A stretch of 64,000 bases of DNA, taken from assembly GCA_012845835.1 (NCBI GenBank), contig JABAKD010000003.1, positions 5,486,870 through 5,550,869 on the forward strand, given 5' to 3'. Each line of letters opens with the position of its first letter. Positions within the stretch are counted from its first letter, which is position 1. Shown here piece by piece: positions 1 through 11,640 of this stretch. Both the position numbers and the translations under genes were made by a program. The DNA is from Undaria pinnatifida. Taxonomy: Eukaryota > Sar > Phaeophyceae > Laminariales > Alariaceae. The notes beneath the pieces were generated by a model, which was not told the DNA's origin, did no database searches, and saw nothing but the letters and a program-made list of their open reading frames with translations.

Positions 1-1640
1 TATGTGCAACACATATGGTACATAGAACAGGTGATCACCGCCAGGTACCAGTTCGTACAGGTTTCAGGCTGCTTGTGCGAACATGAACATATGCACTTTT
101 GGGTTCGTTCTCGACACGCAAAAAGCTTAGTGGGGTACAGCAGTAGGCGCAACGCAAAGGCATTCCGAGCCAAGATTATCTTGTACCTGATACGGAGCAT
201 GAGTCGAATCATATGCGCAGGTTTGCCTTGTTCGTGGTCGGCAGTGGGCAAACGTGTATTTTGGTTGGTTATGTGTAGTACGCAAATGGTAGAAGTACAG
301 CTGTGCAGCAGTAGTGGTGTGTAGTCTAATGTTTCCATGTTTCAGGCCTGCTTGTGTTCTGCCTCTGGCATATACCTGGTATGTACACGAGTACACAGAG
401 CGTGTGGGCCATGAACGTCTTGTCATAGGTCCCAAGCACCAGGTCAGCGGTTTTCGGTGGCTGGAAAAGGCAAGAACGCAGACTGGTTGTTTCGTATCGT
501 GTGATTGTTGCACTGCAGCGGCGTGGCCTTGAGCTTTTGCCTGTGTTATGATACCTCTGGTACGCACGAGTACGTACAGAGCTGGGGTGGACAACGTACG
601 TCCAACCAGGTACTGCAGTGCTGCTTCACGTCATACCCGAAGACCAGACGAAATGGTATTTCGCACCCGGATTACCTAGTGCTCCTGTCAGTGCTGACTC
701 GAGCGAGATCTCTAGGCACAAGGAAAGCTCTTGGCCTCGAATACACAAGCAACGGCTGTAGTAAGCAGAACCTTCATGCTCCGTGGGGCGTGGGGCATTG
801 GCTGGGTGGGATGGCGAGGGCACGTACCAACACCCAAAACCTACAGAAAATGACAATTTTGCGCGATTTGCGATTTGCTTTTTCAAGACACGTACCAATA
901 CAAGGTACGGAAAATGACTTGGAATTTGTGGACTGCAATTTGCTAAGTAAGATTTTCCCATATTCCAGGTTTTGGTAGGACACAATACCGATGCTCTGCT
1001 ACTGATGTGCCTGCCTACCGTGGACGTAGCCCGAGCTCTACAAGCACCCCTCGTCGTCTCGAGGAGACAGCCTTGTACGTGCGACGTGGCCACGTCGTAG
1101 CAAATATTCAGTCGTGACAAGGGACACCCTCAAGGATGTCGAGAAAATTAACATGCACACGGCGATTGGGTAACAGGCATCATGACATGAGATATAACCC
1201 GGTCTACGAAAGAGATCAGACATTTGAGCCAAGACGAGCGGTACTAGAGGTGAGGAAAATGATACGTACTGTACTGCAAAGTCGATCGAGGGGCGACGGA
1301 TGAGAGAGGAGTGTTCGGCTGCTGGGCTCAAATATACAGTGCCAGACGTAAGCTGGCGAGGGCAAGGGTGCTTCCGTTATGGGTATGGTCTCAGCAGAGC
1401 GGTGCCGGCTCCTGTATGCATCTTTTACGCATGCTGTAATGCTAATATTAGAGCACCTTTGTGCCCCTATTGACCAAAACAGCTCTCGTACGCAAGGATG
1501 GGTCTGCTTAGTTGATCACAAAACTGACACTGCTGCATGTTCACGTAGTACTAGTGCAACAAAAGCTCCACAGCAGCGAACACTCAGCAAACAGAATACC
1601 TCTCTGCTGAAGCACTGTCTACTTCCGCAAGGCTACGCTC
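1..1640. other. No recognisable gene; diverged internal repeats
   Basis: I see no coding exon I can support here. Three passages (about 30-80, 330-440 and 500-620) resemble one another loosely, each with a GGTAC or GTACGTAC-rich core. Later exons of the minus-strand gene that starts at 1881 would be expected in this direction, but none is identifiable by family or by a clean acceptor plus open frame. They may lie beyond the left edge. Confidence 0.4.
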
Positions 1641-1779
1641 AGCTAGCAGCCTTCATGCACGGATGACCTTCGATTCGGTGGGCATCATGCAGGCATCGAA
1701 GAAAGCCTTGGGAACTAGTAAAAAACAAAAAACATGCAACAAACAAACAGATAAGCCTGAGAAGCCAGGACCCACTCAC

Positions 1780-1881
1780 CCCACTTTGCTGAGGAGCAGC
1801 CGGGCGCGAGATCGGCGTGGGCGCCATGAAAGCAGACGCCGAAGCGCAGAAGGCAGCCGCAACAGCGAGAGAGTTCACCAT
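1780..1881 (-). CDS. First exon of a plastid-targeted protein (bipartite presequence)
   Basis: This exon encodes 34 residues on the minus strand. The ATG at 1881-1879 sits in a strong initiation context (ACCATGG). Residues 2-18 form a short hydrophobic signal peptide (VNSLAVAAAFCASASAF). The stretch ASAFMAP matches the ASAFAP-type motif at which heterokont bipartite plastid presequences are cleaved, with Phe at the expected +1 position. It is followed by a Ser/Pro/Arg-containing, acid-free transit-peptide-like stretch (TPISRPAAPQQSG). The exon ends in phase 0 at a consensus donor, GTGAGT, reading down from 1779. The mature protein is not visible: the open frame after the donor becomes intron-like and no later exon was recognised. 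The gene is therefore partial here and its product is unknown. Known of the family: such leaders route proteins through the ER into secondary plastids. Inferred: this gene does the same. Confidence 0.6.
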
Positions 1882-2099
1882 GGTAATTGTCCGGGGGTAT
1901 ACGCTTAGATATTAGGTGTTGCCGGTCGTCGTTTAGTCAAGAACTATGCGAGGCAAAACGGAGAGGTACACCTCGTCTCAATCGTATCAAGCAATTTGGA
2001 TGACGTCCTTCATGTGGATCTCTTCAAGACGAATGCTCGAGATTATGGAACAACACCTTTTTTGGCAGGAGAAAACAAAAAATGCGGGTGCCTTAATTT

Positions 2100-2184
2100 G
2101 GTACCACTTTGTCCGTAAATATAAGACACATAACATTTTTTAATTTTCCTTAAATAGTTCCTTATGTTTAAGTACAAAGTGGTA
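2100..2184. mobile_element. Short hairpin MITE-like element
   Basis: The segment starts GGTACCACTTTGT and ends ACAAAGTGGTACG. The complementarity continues inward with a few mismatches for about 25 bp per arm, around an AT-rich centre. This is the form of a miniature inverted-repeat element or a foldback hairpin. No target-site duplication is clear and no second copy was seen. Confidence 0.4.
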
Positions 2185-2279
2185 CGTTATTTTTCTCGAT
2201 TTTTCTTGGGTTCTCCTCGTGCCTCCCTGTTCTCCATTATTTTTAGATTATTAGCAGGTACAGCAGCAGCACCAGCAGC

Positions 2280-2600
2280 AGCAGTATCTGATACTCGACG
2301 CACATGCACGTATCTCTCTCTCTTCTTCCTCTTTCTGCTTTTACTTAGCACGTATACTATCATTGCTTTGAGTGCCTCTGCTGTGTGTGCGCCTCTGTGA
2401 ATCGACCTCAACACAGCAGTAATCGTATAACAACAGCAACACGCAGTCTGTCTGGCTGCCGTGCATCTGCAAACTGGGAAAGCTCTGCTTGCTCTGGAAA
2501 CTCTGCGGTTTGCACATATGTCGTTCATGCACGCATTATGAGCACCCGTGTAAATATGCACGTAGTAATCGTATAGTAGTATAGTCTAGTCTAACATGTG
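2280..2600. other. Low-complexity stretch with no supported gene
   Basis: This contains a short AGC repeat near 2262-2283, a T/C-rich stretch and a TAGTCTAGTCTA near 2580. Several short open frames cross it on both strands, but none has a recognisable domain or codon bias. Nothing further is supported. Confidence 0.35.
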
Positions 2601-2607
2601 CACGGAT

Positions 2608-2983
2608 GTTATAAAAAATTAAAATACACTCCATCCAGCTGTGAGATCGAAGATTTCGTCGAAACTCATCTTTGCAAGGTGCTGTGTGATACTCCGATCG
2701 CGCGTATTACGAGTTGTTGTGTGTCCTCATTTAAGGATATAGGTCGGCGACTCCCCTTACAACTACAGTGTAGCTATCAGGGTCAACAGGGTGATTTTAG
2801 TCAGTCTGTGCGCTGAAACTATAAAACCCGTTTCTGAGGGGGACAAAATCTGACAGCTGTGGAGGGAAATGTATCCTTTTATCGAGTGAATCTTGTATTA
2901 CGTAAGTCGAATAACCGGTGAGGGGGAGGGGCGGAGTTTTGAAGGACGTGGGGGCCTGGTTTTGATCAAAAGCGAGCGGGTTT

Positions 2984-3042
<59 letters not shown>

Positions 3043-4110
3043 GGGGGGGGGAGTTTGTGCATGTAAGTTATAATCCTTTCAAGAGGATAAATCTGACGGT
3101 TTTGGCACCAGTTTATTTTTGGGGGGTGGGCGGTTGGGGCGGGGGTGGGGCGTGTGGGGCAGCTCAATATGTGCGTGGAAACTATACATTATTTTGAGGG
3201 GATAAATGTGACGGTTTTGGAAATGAAGCATCAGTTTATCATGTATATCCTGGGGTAAGTCGTACAATCAGTGAGTAGAGAGAGGGTGGAGTGTTCGAGG
3301 GGGTGGAGTTGGGATGGGTTGGGGGGGGGGGAGGTGGGGGGTGGGGGCGGAGGGGGCGGGGGAGGGGGCGGGGGGCGGGGGGGGGGGGGGGGGGAAGGAA
3401 GGGTTATAGGTGAGGGGTTTGTTATACGTGTGGTGCTAGGTCTAGGCGATGGTGTGGGTGATGGGGAAGAAGGGGGTGTTCGGGGCGGGGGGGGGGGGGG
3501 GGAGCAGCGGCATGGATGGCTCTCGAAAGATAATGAGGTGATATCCTGTGCGTGAAGTGTTCATTAATCTGGCGGATTTCGATATTTGGTGGGGCGTTTG
3601 AGTAAGGGAGAGCGAGAGGGGGGGGGGGCGGGGGGGGGGGCGGGGGGGGGGGGGAGGTTTTTTTAGCAGGTTTAGGTCACCAATAATATTTAAATACACT
3701 TTGGCTGTGAGATCAAAGATATGTAGGGGCTTGTTGTACGCGTGGTGCTAGGTCTAGGCGATCGTGCGGGTGGTTGGAAAAGAGGGGGCGTTGAAGGGGG
3801 GGGGGGGTCGGGGGGAAAAGAATTGAAAACTACGTCATGGATGGTCAGAAAGATAATGACGTGATATCAACTGCGTATAGGTGTTTATTACTCTGGCCGA
3901 TTTCGAATGTGAGTGGGGCGTTTGGACAAACTAGGCGGAAGGGGGGGGGGATCGGGGGACGGGGGGGGGGGGGAGGGTTGGGGTTTTTCATGAACAAGAG
4001 GGGTCAGGGGAGGGGGAGGGGAGGGGGGGGGGGCAGGGGGCGGGACATTTCAATATGTGCGCGGAAACTATAAATCCTCAAAGGGGACAAACCTGACGAT
4101 TGAAGCAATA
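2608..4110 (+). repeat. Family A modular repeat, plus orientation
   Basis: The head (about 2620-2950) carries CAGCTGTGAGATCGA, CTCATCTTTGCAAG and GGTCGGCGACTCCCCTT, each found again at 9.2-10.2, 14.2-14.9, 33.4-33.7, 35.9-36.6 and 45.3-46.5 kb. After the head come repeated modules. One contains GTGCGTGGAAACTATA and GGGGGATAAA. Another contains GGTGCTAGGTCTAGGCGA, then CGGCATGGATGGCT, then TATTACTCTGGC. Modules are separated by G homopolymers. No protein domain is seen; the glycine- or proline-rich open frames here are translations of the G runs. It is probably a non-autonomous transposable element; its class is unknown. Confidence 0.75.
2987..3041 (+). repeat. Uninterrupted run of 55 G
   Basis: The displayed sequence has 55 consecutive G, then one A and eight more G. 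It lies in the family A copy between the head and the first module. The length may be an assembly estimate, because such runs are hard to sequence. The strand could form G-quadruplexes. Confidence 0.8.
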
Positions 4111-4283
4111 AGACATCTCTTTATATCATCTGGCTGGGTAATGTTTACTACTCTAGAAGGTTTGATGTTAGATGCAGCATGCAAACCAGTTTTTAAGTCT
4201 AGTAAATAACGTGTTAAATCTTCATAATTTGTTGTTGTATGATACATGGATCGAAAGCTAGAATATTTTATAGAATATTTGTA

Positions 4284-4452
4284 GTTACCATTATTTTCTG
4301 ACATCGCTAATTATAAGAAAGAGATACGTATTATCAAATACAACAGGCGAGGTGATGTGGTCATGCACTGTTTGTCACCACCATCATACAGTTACCATTA
4401 TTTTCTGACATCGCTAACTATACGAAAGAGATATGTATTGCCAAATACAGCA
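4284..4452 (+). repeat. Two-copy tandem repeat, period about 107 bp
   Basis: GTTACCATTATTTTCTGACA occurs at 4284 and again at 4391. Each copy is followed by a matching stretch through GAAAGAGATA(C/T)GTATT. The separating sequence is not repeated further. Confidence 0.7.
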
Positions 4453-7050
4453 TGTTGTATGATATCGGGGGGGAGGGCTGTATGGCCTTTGTGAGCCTTC
4501 CCCCCCGCCGCGATGCACTTCAACTCGACCCCCACACAACGTCGTTCGTCAATCAAGAAGAGGACGCTGCCACCCCCCCAAGAAGAAGAGAAGAACAGCG
4601 CACAGCAGTAAGTATGTAAACATGTGCCTGCCTCTTGTGTGTGTGTTTTTTTCACGTTTTGGACGCACCACAGGCAGCTCAAAACTTTGTATATATAGTC
4701 TAGGTCTGGTCTATATCCACCTGGCATGGGATACGATGCTCCAGAGGCCATTCGCAACGAGCAGCACAATCGCTGCGTGGACAGAACACCGCCCCCCTTA
4801 GTCACTACTACGTGGAGAACACCAAGCCATATATAGACTATTAATAATAATGAATAGATAGACTAGGTGTTGAGTTGATAATATATAGACTATAATAACC
4901 ACAACCTTGGTGCACCCTGAGGATTTTTTGTTGACAAGTTGTCCTCCTTCTCCAGCATGTAGTCTAATGTATACCTGGTATGTATGATATGTGTAGACTA
5001 TATGTGATTCTCGACACTTTGGCCATGAGAGGGGGGGTGTATAACGAGGGCGTGGGTCCTTGTCATGAATCTGCTATATGATAGACCTTCTCACGCCTAC
5101 AATGCCGGGACGGAGCACGTCACGGGCTGGTCTGTCCACCCGTCAGGAAGAAACAAAATGCGGATTGTCCAAGCAATTACTGCATAGACTAAGCAAATAA
5201 ATATCGTCCATGTATCCGCTTGTTCCAGTTCACGGCGCTGTGCAGAGATCCCCGCGCAGCGTATAGCCTCCAGCTAAAACGCCTATGAATTACCTACCAT
5301 AGCAAATCGAAAGTAGGATCTTCCCAAAAGAGGACTCATTAACTACATTAGACTATACCGAAAAGCTACTAGATCTACAATGTGAATTAAACTAACAACC
5401 CTTCTGTGCAGCTGTGGAAAGAGGTGTCGGCGGGGAGGGGAGGGGGGGGGCACTAACAAGAAAGGTGGGCATTAAACCATTAGGTGTAAGGGTAAGAAGA
5501 GCACACGCGTAGCGACATTTCACACGCGTAGAGATATTTCCCCCATATGCTAGCATGCACACTTCGGCGTCGAGAGCTATACAGTTAGTGCATTGACAAC
5601 ACGTTGTCAAAACGCTAATAATGTGATGGCAACACACTACAGTTGAACCTTTGACGTTACCTACTGTGACACGGCGACGGACCAAGTAGGACGCAGGTGT
5701 TGGCCAAACGTTATATTATTGTGCTTTTCAGTTCAACAATGTACCCTCAATGCAGGGTGTGGTTTTTGACGTTGGGTGTGTGCGGGGGGGGGGCGATATG
5801 TCTGTCAGAGTAGACTACATCCTGTACGTAATCGACGATGGGGGGGTGGAGGAGGGTGAGGGTGGAGGGGGATGGGGGTGGTGCACGCATTTCCTGCATA
5901 GCCGTAGAGGGGGGGGGGCAGCGGAACGCGGGAAAGGGGAGGAGCACAAGCGAGGGGGGGGGGGGGGGAAGGGGAAGGAGGGGAAAAGGGGAGACAAGGC
6001 GGGGGGAGATCGCATCAATAGAAATTGGTGTCGATGCCTCCAAGTATCCACAGCGAGCTGGTTGATTCTCGGCTACTATCACTGAAACGCACTTGGCGCT
6101 GAAGAGGAAAACAATAGCCGCCCACATAAACGAGTATTTACCAGCGCCTGGCGGTGCAGTTTCACGCCAGAAAATCCAGCCCCACTTTACCCATTCGTTT
6201 CTATTTGGCTTGCCTTCTAACAACGTGTATTGAACGGATACCCGTGTCGCTTTTCGGCGACACATGACACCCACCGACCCACATTCCCACAAAAAAAGCT
6301 GAAACAAAGGCGATGGCGAGATAAATGCTGAAAGTACCGGGCACTTCGTATACAGTATTACTGTCTAGATGTGCCACGGTAATATAGGGATATTGCCTAA
6401 TTTTTCCCCATCTCCTCATTGCAAGAAATAGCCGTCAACCTCAGCCAAACTCTGACTGACTGTTGGTGGGAGAAACAGAGAATATGTGCAACGCGATTAT
6501 CGGGCCGATCATTTCCTCCAAAAATCATTTTCCGATTTGGGTGGATGCGTGCAAAGTGTCAAAATGGAGCTGGAGAAGACTGGCCGATCAGTGGGTCGGG
6601 GGTGGCGACGCGTGCTGCGTCTTTGGCGGTACCATACCATTGTAGCTTTTTTCGTTTTTAACAAAATGAACGCTGTTTAGTGGATCGCGCAAGAGAGGGT
6701 ACTGTCTTGTAACGCGCCAAACTTCCACTCACAGCACATGTAATTCATTGTTGAGCTTTTCAACGTGTACAATTAAGTGCAGTCTGAACATGAGCACATG
6801 CTTTGGATCTGGGGAGGCGACGTAGACGAAAGGGGGCTGAGCTATTTGGCATACCTTGCGAAACAGCATGCCTGCCAATAGGTTGTTGTCGTCGATCCCT
6901 GCAAAGCATGAGGCACCAATATCATAGTGTGCCTACTTTTTTTGAATGGTCAAGAGTGATGGCCGTTGAAGCTACTGATAGGTCATGCTGCACGTTGTCG
7001 GACGGCAAAGACATACTCCGAGTATTAATGACCCTACTTCATCATTGCCC
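4453..7050. other. Repeat-poor to G-rich stretch with no supported gene
   Basis: Several TAGACTA motifs lie at 4836-5355 and TACCTGGTA is at 4972. A family B fragment is at 5085-5130 (CAATGCCGGGACGGAGCACG). A G-rich passage at 5780-6005 produces glycine- or proline-rich open frames on both strands that look artefactual. The frames at 6419-6680 and 6803-7057 lack recognisable domains. Confidence 0.4.
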
Positions 7051-7054
7051 ATGC

Positions 7055-7330
7055 TAATAGTAAGCTATTATAGTAGCAATATGATAGTAATCTGATTGTA
7101 TTTGGCAATTGTAATTACAAGATGATAGTAATATGATGGTAATATGATTGTAATTTAGCAATTGTAATATGATAGTAATATAACAGTAATATGGAAGTAA
7201 TATGATAGTATTAGTCTATATAGTAGCAATATTAGACTATAGTAATATGGTAGTAATATGGTAGTAATATATAGCAGTAATACAATAGTAATATACCGGT
7301 GTAGCAGTAGTATGATGGTAATATGGTCCG
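7055..7330. repeat. AT-rich minisatellite, unit about 10 bp
   Basis: Repeats of AGTAATATGATAGTAATATG with many substitutions run through this interval. It gives a stop-free isoleucine/leucine/tyrosine-rich frame on the minus strand that should not be annotated as a gene. Confidence 0.75.
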
Positions 7331-7549
7331 ATCGAGGCGCGGCAATTGTTCTTTTTTTAGGTTTATCGATCGCTTGATACACTACTCTATACCTCGCTCA
7401 AAGCACTAATTTTGACTTAAAACGAAATCTAACTTAAAGATACTTTTGTGAACAACCAACTCTTGGCCCACGGTAGGTATACACACAAATGATCTGTTAC
7501 AATGCCGAAAAAGAACAACATCCACGATGTAATTCAGACGATGTTGGGT

Positions 7550-7656
7550 TAACACCTTTACAACTGGAAAACCGTTTTTGGGGACAAAAATACTTGGATT
7601 TAGTATATGGAGGGGTTCGGGGGCTCTAAAGGGGTTAAGACGGGTTAAGGAGCCCC
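7550..7656 (+). repeat. Family E dispersed repeat, longest copy
   Basis: It contains CAACTGGAAAACCG, TTTTTGGGGACAAAAA, TACTTGGATTTAGTA and GCTCTAAAGGGGTTAAGA in order. The same order recurs inverted at 38693-38798 and at 31536-31612, and as shorter pieces at 35093-35140 and 43475-43545. The element class is unknown. Confidence 0.6.
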
Positions 7657-8011
7657 CTCGTTTAATCACAACAAGAAAAAATTGCATCAAATTTCTCTCT
7701 CTCTATCGGAAGACGCGTCGCTACTGGCTTCCTTAGTTTTTTTGCCTTGGCTTTCTGCTTTCTGCAGCGGTTTTTGTGGGGTATAAAGAGAACGTTTGTG
7801 CTGGACATTGTCCCATGGCAAGATGACTAAACCTGATCTTTCGTGATATTTCGTGCACACAAACGCCACAGAAACATAATCGACGAAAGCGACGGGATTG
7901 ATCAGGTTACGTCCCTTCGGCGACTTCGTTCCGTTGCTCAAGAGAAGCATGCTCTCACTTTGCTGCGCGCACTTGTTTTCTTCTGCTTAGCGTACTTGGG
8001 ACAGACGCGAA

Positions 8012-8185
8012 GGGCGCCGGGGGGGGGGGGGGGCGGGGGGGGGCGCGCTCAATGCACGCATAGCGGTAGTCATATGGCCGTTGACCCTCGCACCCCTGCA
8101 ATGTCCGGGCGGAGCACGCGTTGGGTTTTCACCGACCAGGCTAACACCGCGAGCATCAAGCGCGAGGCGCCGTTAGGTGTTTAGC
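8012..8185 (-). repeat. Family B repeat, inverted copy
   Basis: It matches, in reverse complement, the blocks at 26365-26600 and 27005-27215. Shared pieces include GGGTTTTCACCGACCAGGC, GGGCGGAGCACGCG and GTCATATGGCCGT. In family orientation the copy ends in a long C run (here the G run at 8021-8042). This is the layout of a retroposon with a homopolymer tail, though no coding capacity is seen. Confidence 0.6.
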
Positions 8186-9240
8186 TATCATGCAGGGCGG
8201 GGGGGGAGGTTTCAAAGCCGAATCCCTCTGTTCACTGTTACTCTGGATACCTTCCTTGAGCACTCGGCGTTTCGGCGCTTCCCCATATGCCGCTGTACCA
8301 ACGCTTATTCGGCGTTTCTCCCAACCTGCGGAGGTTGCGGTTTCGTCATCATGTCCCGCAACGTACCCAAAACCAACTACCTGTGTATCACTTGTGTATG
8401 ATAGGGCCGTTGATAGAGCCGTTGCGGCCCCCGTGATAATGTCCCACAACCTACCCAAATGGACATATGTGCTGTGCCATGTGTAGCATGTATTCCATGT
8501 GTACAATGTGTGCCATATATATATATAGTCGCTCCGCCTCTTTCTTCGCCGTTCCTGTGAACTCCCAACGTGCTGCGTTTTCGTGTCGCCGCTTCTGGTC
8601 TACAGCAGTACTGCGATTAATTAAGCGTTTTCATGACATCGATGCCGTTAGCGATTCCAGCTGCTCTCTCTGGGGGTCATGCGCAGCCATCCTATTGTCC
8701 ATGATCTAAGCATTACAGCGCAGGATTCCAACTAATAAGAAGAAACACGAATGCTGACACAAGACATATTTGAGAAAGGGTGTCGTGTAACACTGTATAC
8801 CATCCTCAGTATAAAGGCTCCATGATTTATTGGTCTCTTGTAAATCCTAGCCGCACGTTGCTTTTGGTTGGTGCCGCGTAGTGTATATCCCCAGAGCAGT
8901 ACATGACGCCTGTTAACACACAGGGTGATAAGAAAAAGCCGGACTGATATTCACGGCGATGTAAGAAATCTGGCAACCATTACAAAGGCTTCAGCTTTAT
9001 TACGAGTATGATAAAACATTTGATGCTTGAGTTACGAACTTTGTTATACTATTAATATGGTACAAAATAATCGATATCACGCTGAAAACACGCTCCATCA
9101 CATAGATAGCTACATGGTTACACCTGTCGATTGAAATGTTCTATCTTGCGATCCATGTAAAACAACACACTACGAACCTATGACACATTGTATACCACAC
9201 CTAAAAAATGTTTCGTATACCACACTTAAAATAAATCAAA
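8186..9240. other. No recognisable gene or repeat
   Basis: Open frames near 8190-8710 on both strands overlap each other and show no domain. The rest, to 9240, is AT-leaning and stop-dense. I see nothing I can name. Confidence 0.4.
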
Positions 9241-9242
9241 TC

Positions 9243-10245
9243 TGCTAGAATAATAAACAATACCAGGCACGTGATATCACCTCATCCCCTATCCAACCAG
9301 CCATGCCGTAGCTCCAATTCATTTATCCCCGCCTCCTCCTTCCCCACCTCCCGCACCATCGCCTTGACCTAGCACGTTTCGTAAAGTTCCTCCCAGGAAA
9401 ACATCCATACGACCTAAAGGGGTTTGAATCCCCCCCCCCCCCCCCCCATCGCCCCCCCCCCTCGTTTTGTTCTCTCACGCCGCCCCACCTAAAATCAAAA
9501 CCTGCCAGAGTAACAAACACTACCAGGAAGTTGATATCACCTCATTACCTTTTTAGCCATCCATGCCGTAGCACCGATTTATAGCCCCCCCCCCCCCAAC
9601 GTCCCCTCCTTCCCCACCACCCGCACCATCGCCTAGACCTAGCACCACGCGTATAGCAAGGTCCTCACTAATATACATCTATGTGACCTAGAGCTGCTAA
9701 AAACCCTTTTGCCCCAGCCCCCCCCCTTCAAACACTCCGCCCTCTCCTCACTGGTTGTACGACTTACAGGATTATACATTATATAAAGTGATGCATTTCT
9801 TCCACAACGGTCATAGTTGTCCCCTTAAAAGGATTTACTGTTTCTGTGCACAGATTGAGTTGCCCCGCCCGTCCCTCCCCCCCCCCCCCCCCGCTCCCTC
9901 TTGTTCAAACCCAGCCCCCCCCACCCCCCCTAAAAACTCCGCCCTCCCCTCACCGGTTATACGACTTGCAGGATATACATATTAAACTGATGCATTCCAC
10001 AGCTGCCAGATGTTGTCCCCCTCAAACACGTTTTTATTTCCGCGCACACAGATTGATTAACATCACCTGGTTGACTTTGGTACAAGCCATACACTGTAGT
10101 TCTAAGGGGAGTCGCCGACCTATATCCTTAATGAGGACACACAACCCGTAATACGCGCGATCGGGATATCACACACAGCTTGCAACGATGAGTTTCGACA
10201 AAATCTTCGATCTCACAGCTGGGGTGTATTTGTATTTGTATAGTA
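9243..10245 (-). repeat. Family A repeat, minus orientation
   Basis: Read on the minus strand, it starts with the head (GTGAGATCGAAGATTTTGTC near 10215-10196 and GTCGGCGACTCCCCTT near 10115) and continues into G-punctuated modules, seen here as C runs at 9429-9470, 9590 and 9880. It ends near the TATTACTCTGGCAGG module at 9515 and a second, more diverged module to 9243. Confidence 0.7.
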
Positions 10246-10264
10246 TGTACAAGGGCTCCGCATA

Positions 10265-10286
10265 GGTGCCGGCATTCGCCGGCACC
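10265..10286. other. GC-rich hairpin
   Basis: GGTGCCGGC, four bases, then GCCGGCACC gives a perfect 9-bp stem with an ATTC loop just outside the family A head. It could be a transcription or element-end structure, but no second copy was found. Confidence 0.5.
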
Positions 10287-11065
10287 CATGCTCCGGGTAG
10301 GGCACGGCAGCACTTCGACTTTTTCGACTCAATATTCGATAGAGAGTAAAAGCCATTACCACACAACACATAGTCTACGCGTGTAGAACGCAAAGTAATG
10401 CCAAAAGATTGCTATAGACTAACCGTGGACTACTTACTTCTTCTGTCGTTTCCTCCGTTTCTCCGTTTCTTGCGTGAATCTGATTCCGAGCTTCATATAT
10501 ATTTCGATCGGACAAGTCCGAGCCCACGCAGACTGACCCTCTAGTCTGGCCACGAAGAGACGTTTTGAGTACGTTTCTTGGCGTTTCGACTCAACCAAGC
10601 ATCCAGGGCCAGGAGAGGGATGGCCAAATGTTTGTTGCATGTTCTCTGTGTAGCAACTGACAGGCGCGCACTGGGCCAGCTTCTGCTACTACATGCATGA
10701 TACCATAATATCTAGATCCGAGGCTCGCAGACCGACTGTGTCTCTGTGTGTGTAAAGTGATCGTGGAGAGACTTGCTAACGGTATTCTAGGCGTGAAACA
10801 CGGTGTCGCGTCCTTCGTCATTCAATTCCTCGAATGCTATTAATAATTATAATAATGTTGTTACTTGTTGCTGTAGACCATTCTCGTCTGGTCGATGGAA
10901 TATGAATAGTACGCGATAGCACTGAACTAAGAATTTGGTAGGTAAGGATTTCAGGCTCGATCGAGCTTTAGACGGCAATAAAAACATATAATACCTGGTA
11001 TGATGGCCTTTTTGTCTGACTGCTGGTCGCTCACTGGCCGGAGATCGTACATACAATAACCGTCA

Positions 11066-11640
11066 TCTGGGGACGATAGGGTCCACTCCCAGAATCAGAA
11101 TCCATTCACATATATACAACTTCGACAACCCGGGAACGAACACGGATATATCACCAGGATTGATACCTCCCCGCACAGTGTGGCAATCCCCAGTGCCACC
11201 GACCGGCCGATCTCTATCTAATTGGCCGGGGTTCGTATATTGTAGAGCCAGCTCCACCCGGAGACGATAGGGTCCCATCCCCCGGTCCAGGGGTTATATA
11301 TCTAAAAATTAGACAAACGGGGGAAGAAAGCCGAGTTTTCTCGGGTCAACACCGCCCCCCACGGTGTGGAAACCCCACTAACATTGGCTAGAATAGCTGA
11401 TTGGTTCGAGCTCCACAGCGCCCCCCCCCCCCCTAATAGGAGGATGATAGAGGCTCACCAACCAACCAATGGGGGGCAGTTCCGTCGCATACGGGGGAGA
11501 TGGGGCCCCATCCCCGGTTCACAAATCCTCCGAAAATCTCTATAGCTCCAACAACGCGGGAACTATAACGATGATATCCCGGGTCGATATACCTCCCCGC
11601 ACGGCGTGTCAACCCCGACTCCATTGGCTTATTTCTCGTG
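11066..11640 (+). repeat. Three diverged tandem units of about 190-235 bp
   Basis: The units begin near 11072, 11260 and 11496. Each begins with a form of GACGATAGGGTCCCATCCC, passes through ATATATCTACAACTTCGACA-like sequence and CGGGAACGAA, and reaches CCTCCCCGCACGGTGTGG and CATTGGCT. Stops interrupt all frames. It is an old tandem array of unknown origin. Confidence 0.6.

Noticed and set aside
626-1331. Minus-strand frames of 164 and 97 residues as downstream exons of the plastid-leader gene
   Set aside because: They overlap each other, show no family resemblance and lack a convincing acceptor in phase 0.
3271-3555. Glycine-rich and proline-rich open frames over the G runs (also 2898-3197, 5747-6307, 14297-14548)
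   Set aside because: They are direct translations of G/C homopolymers and open in several frames on both strands.
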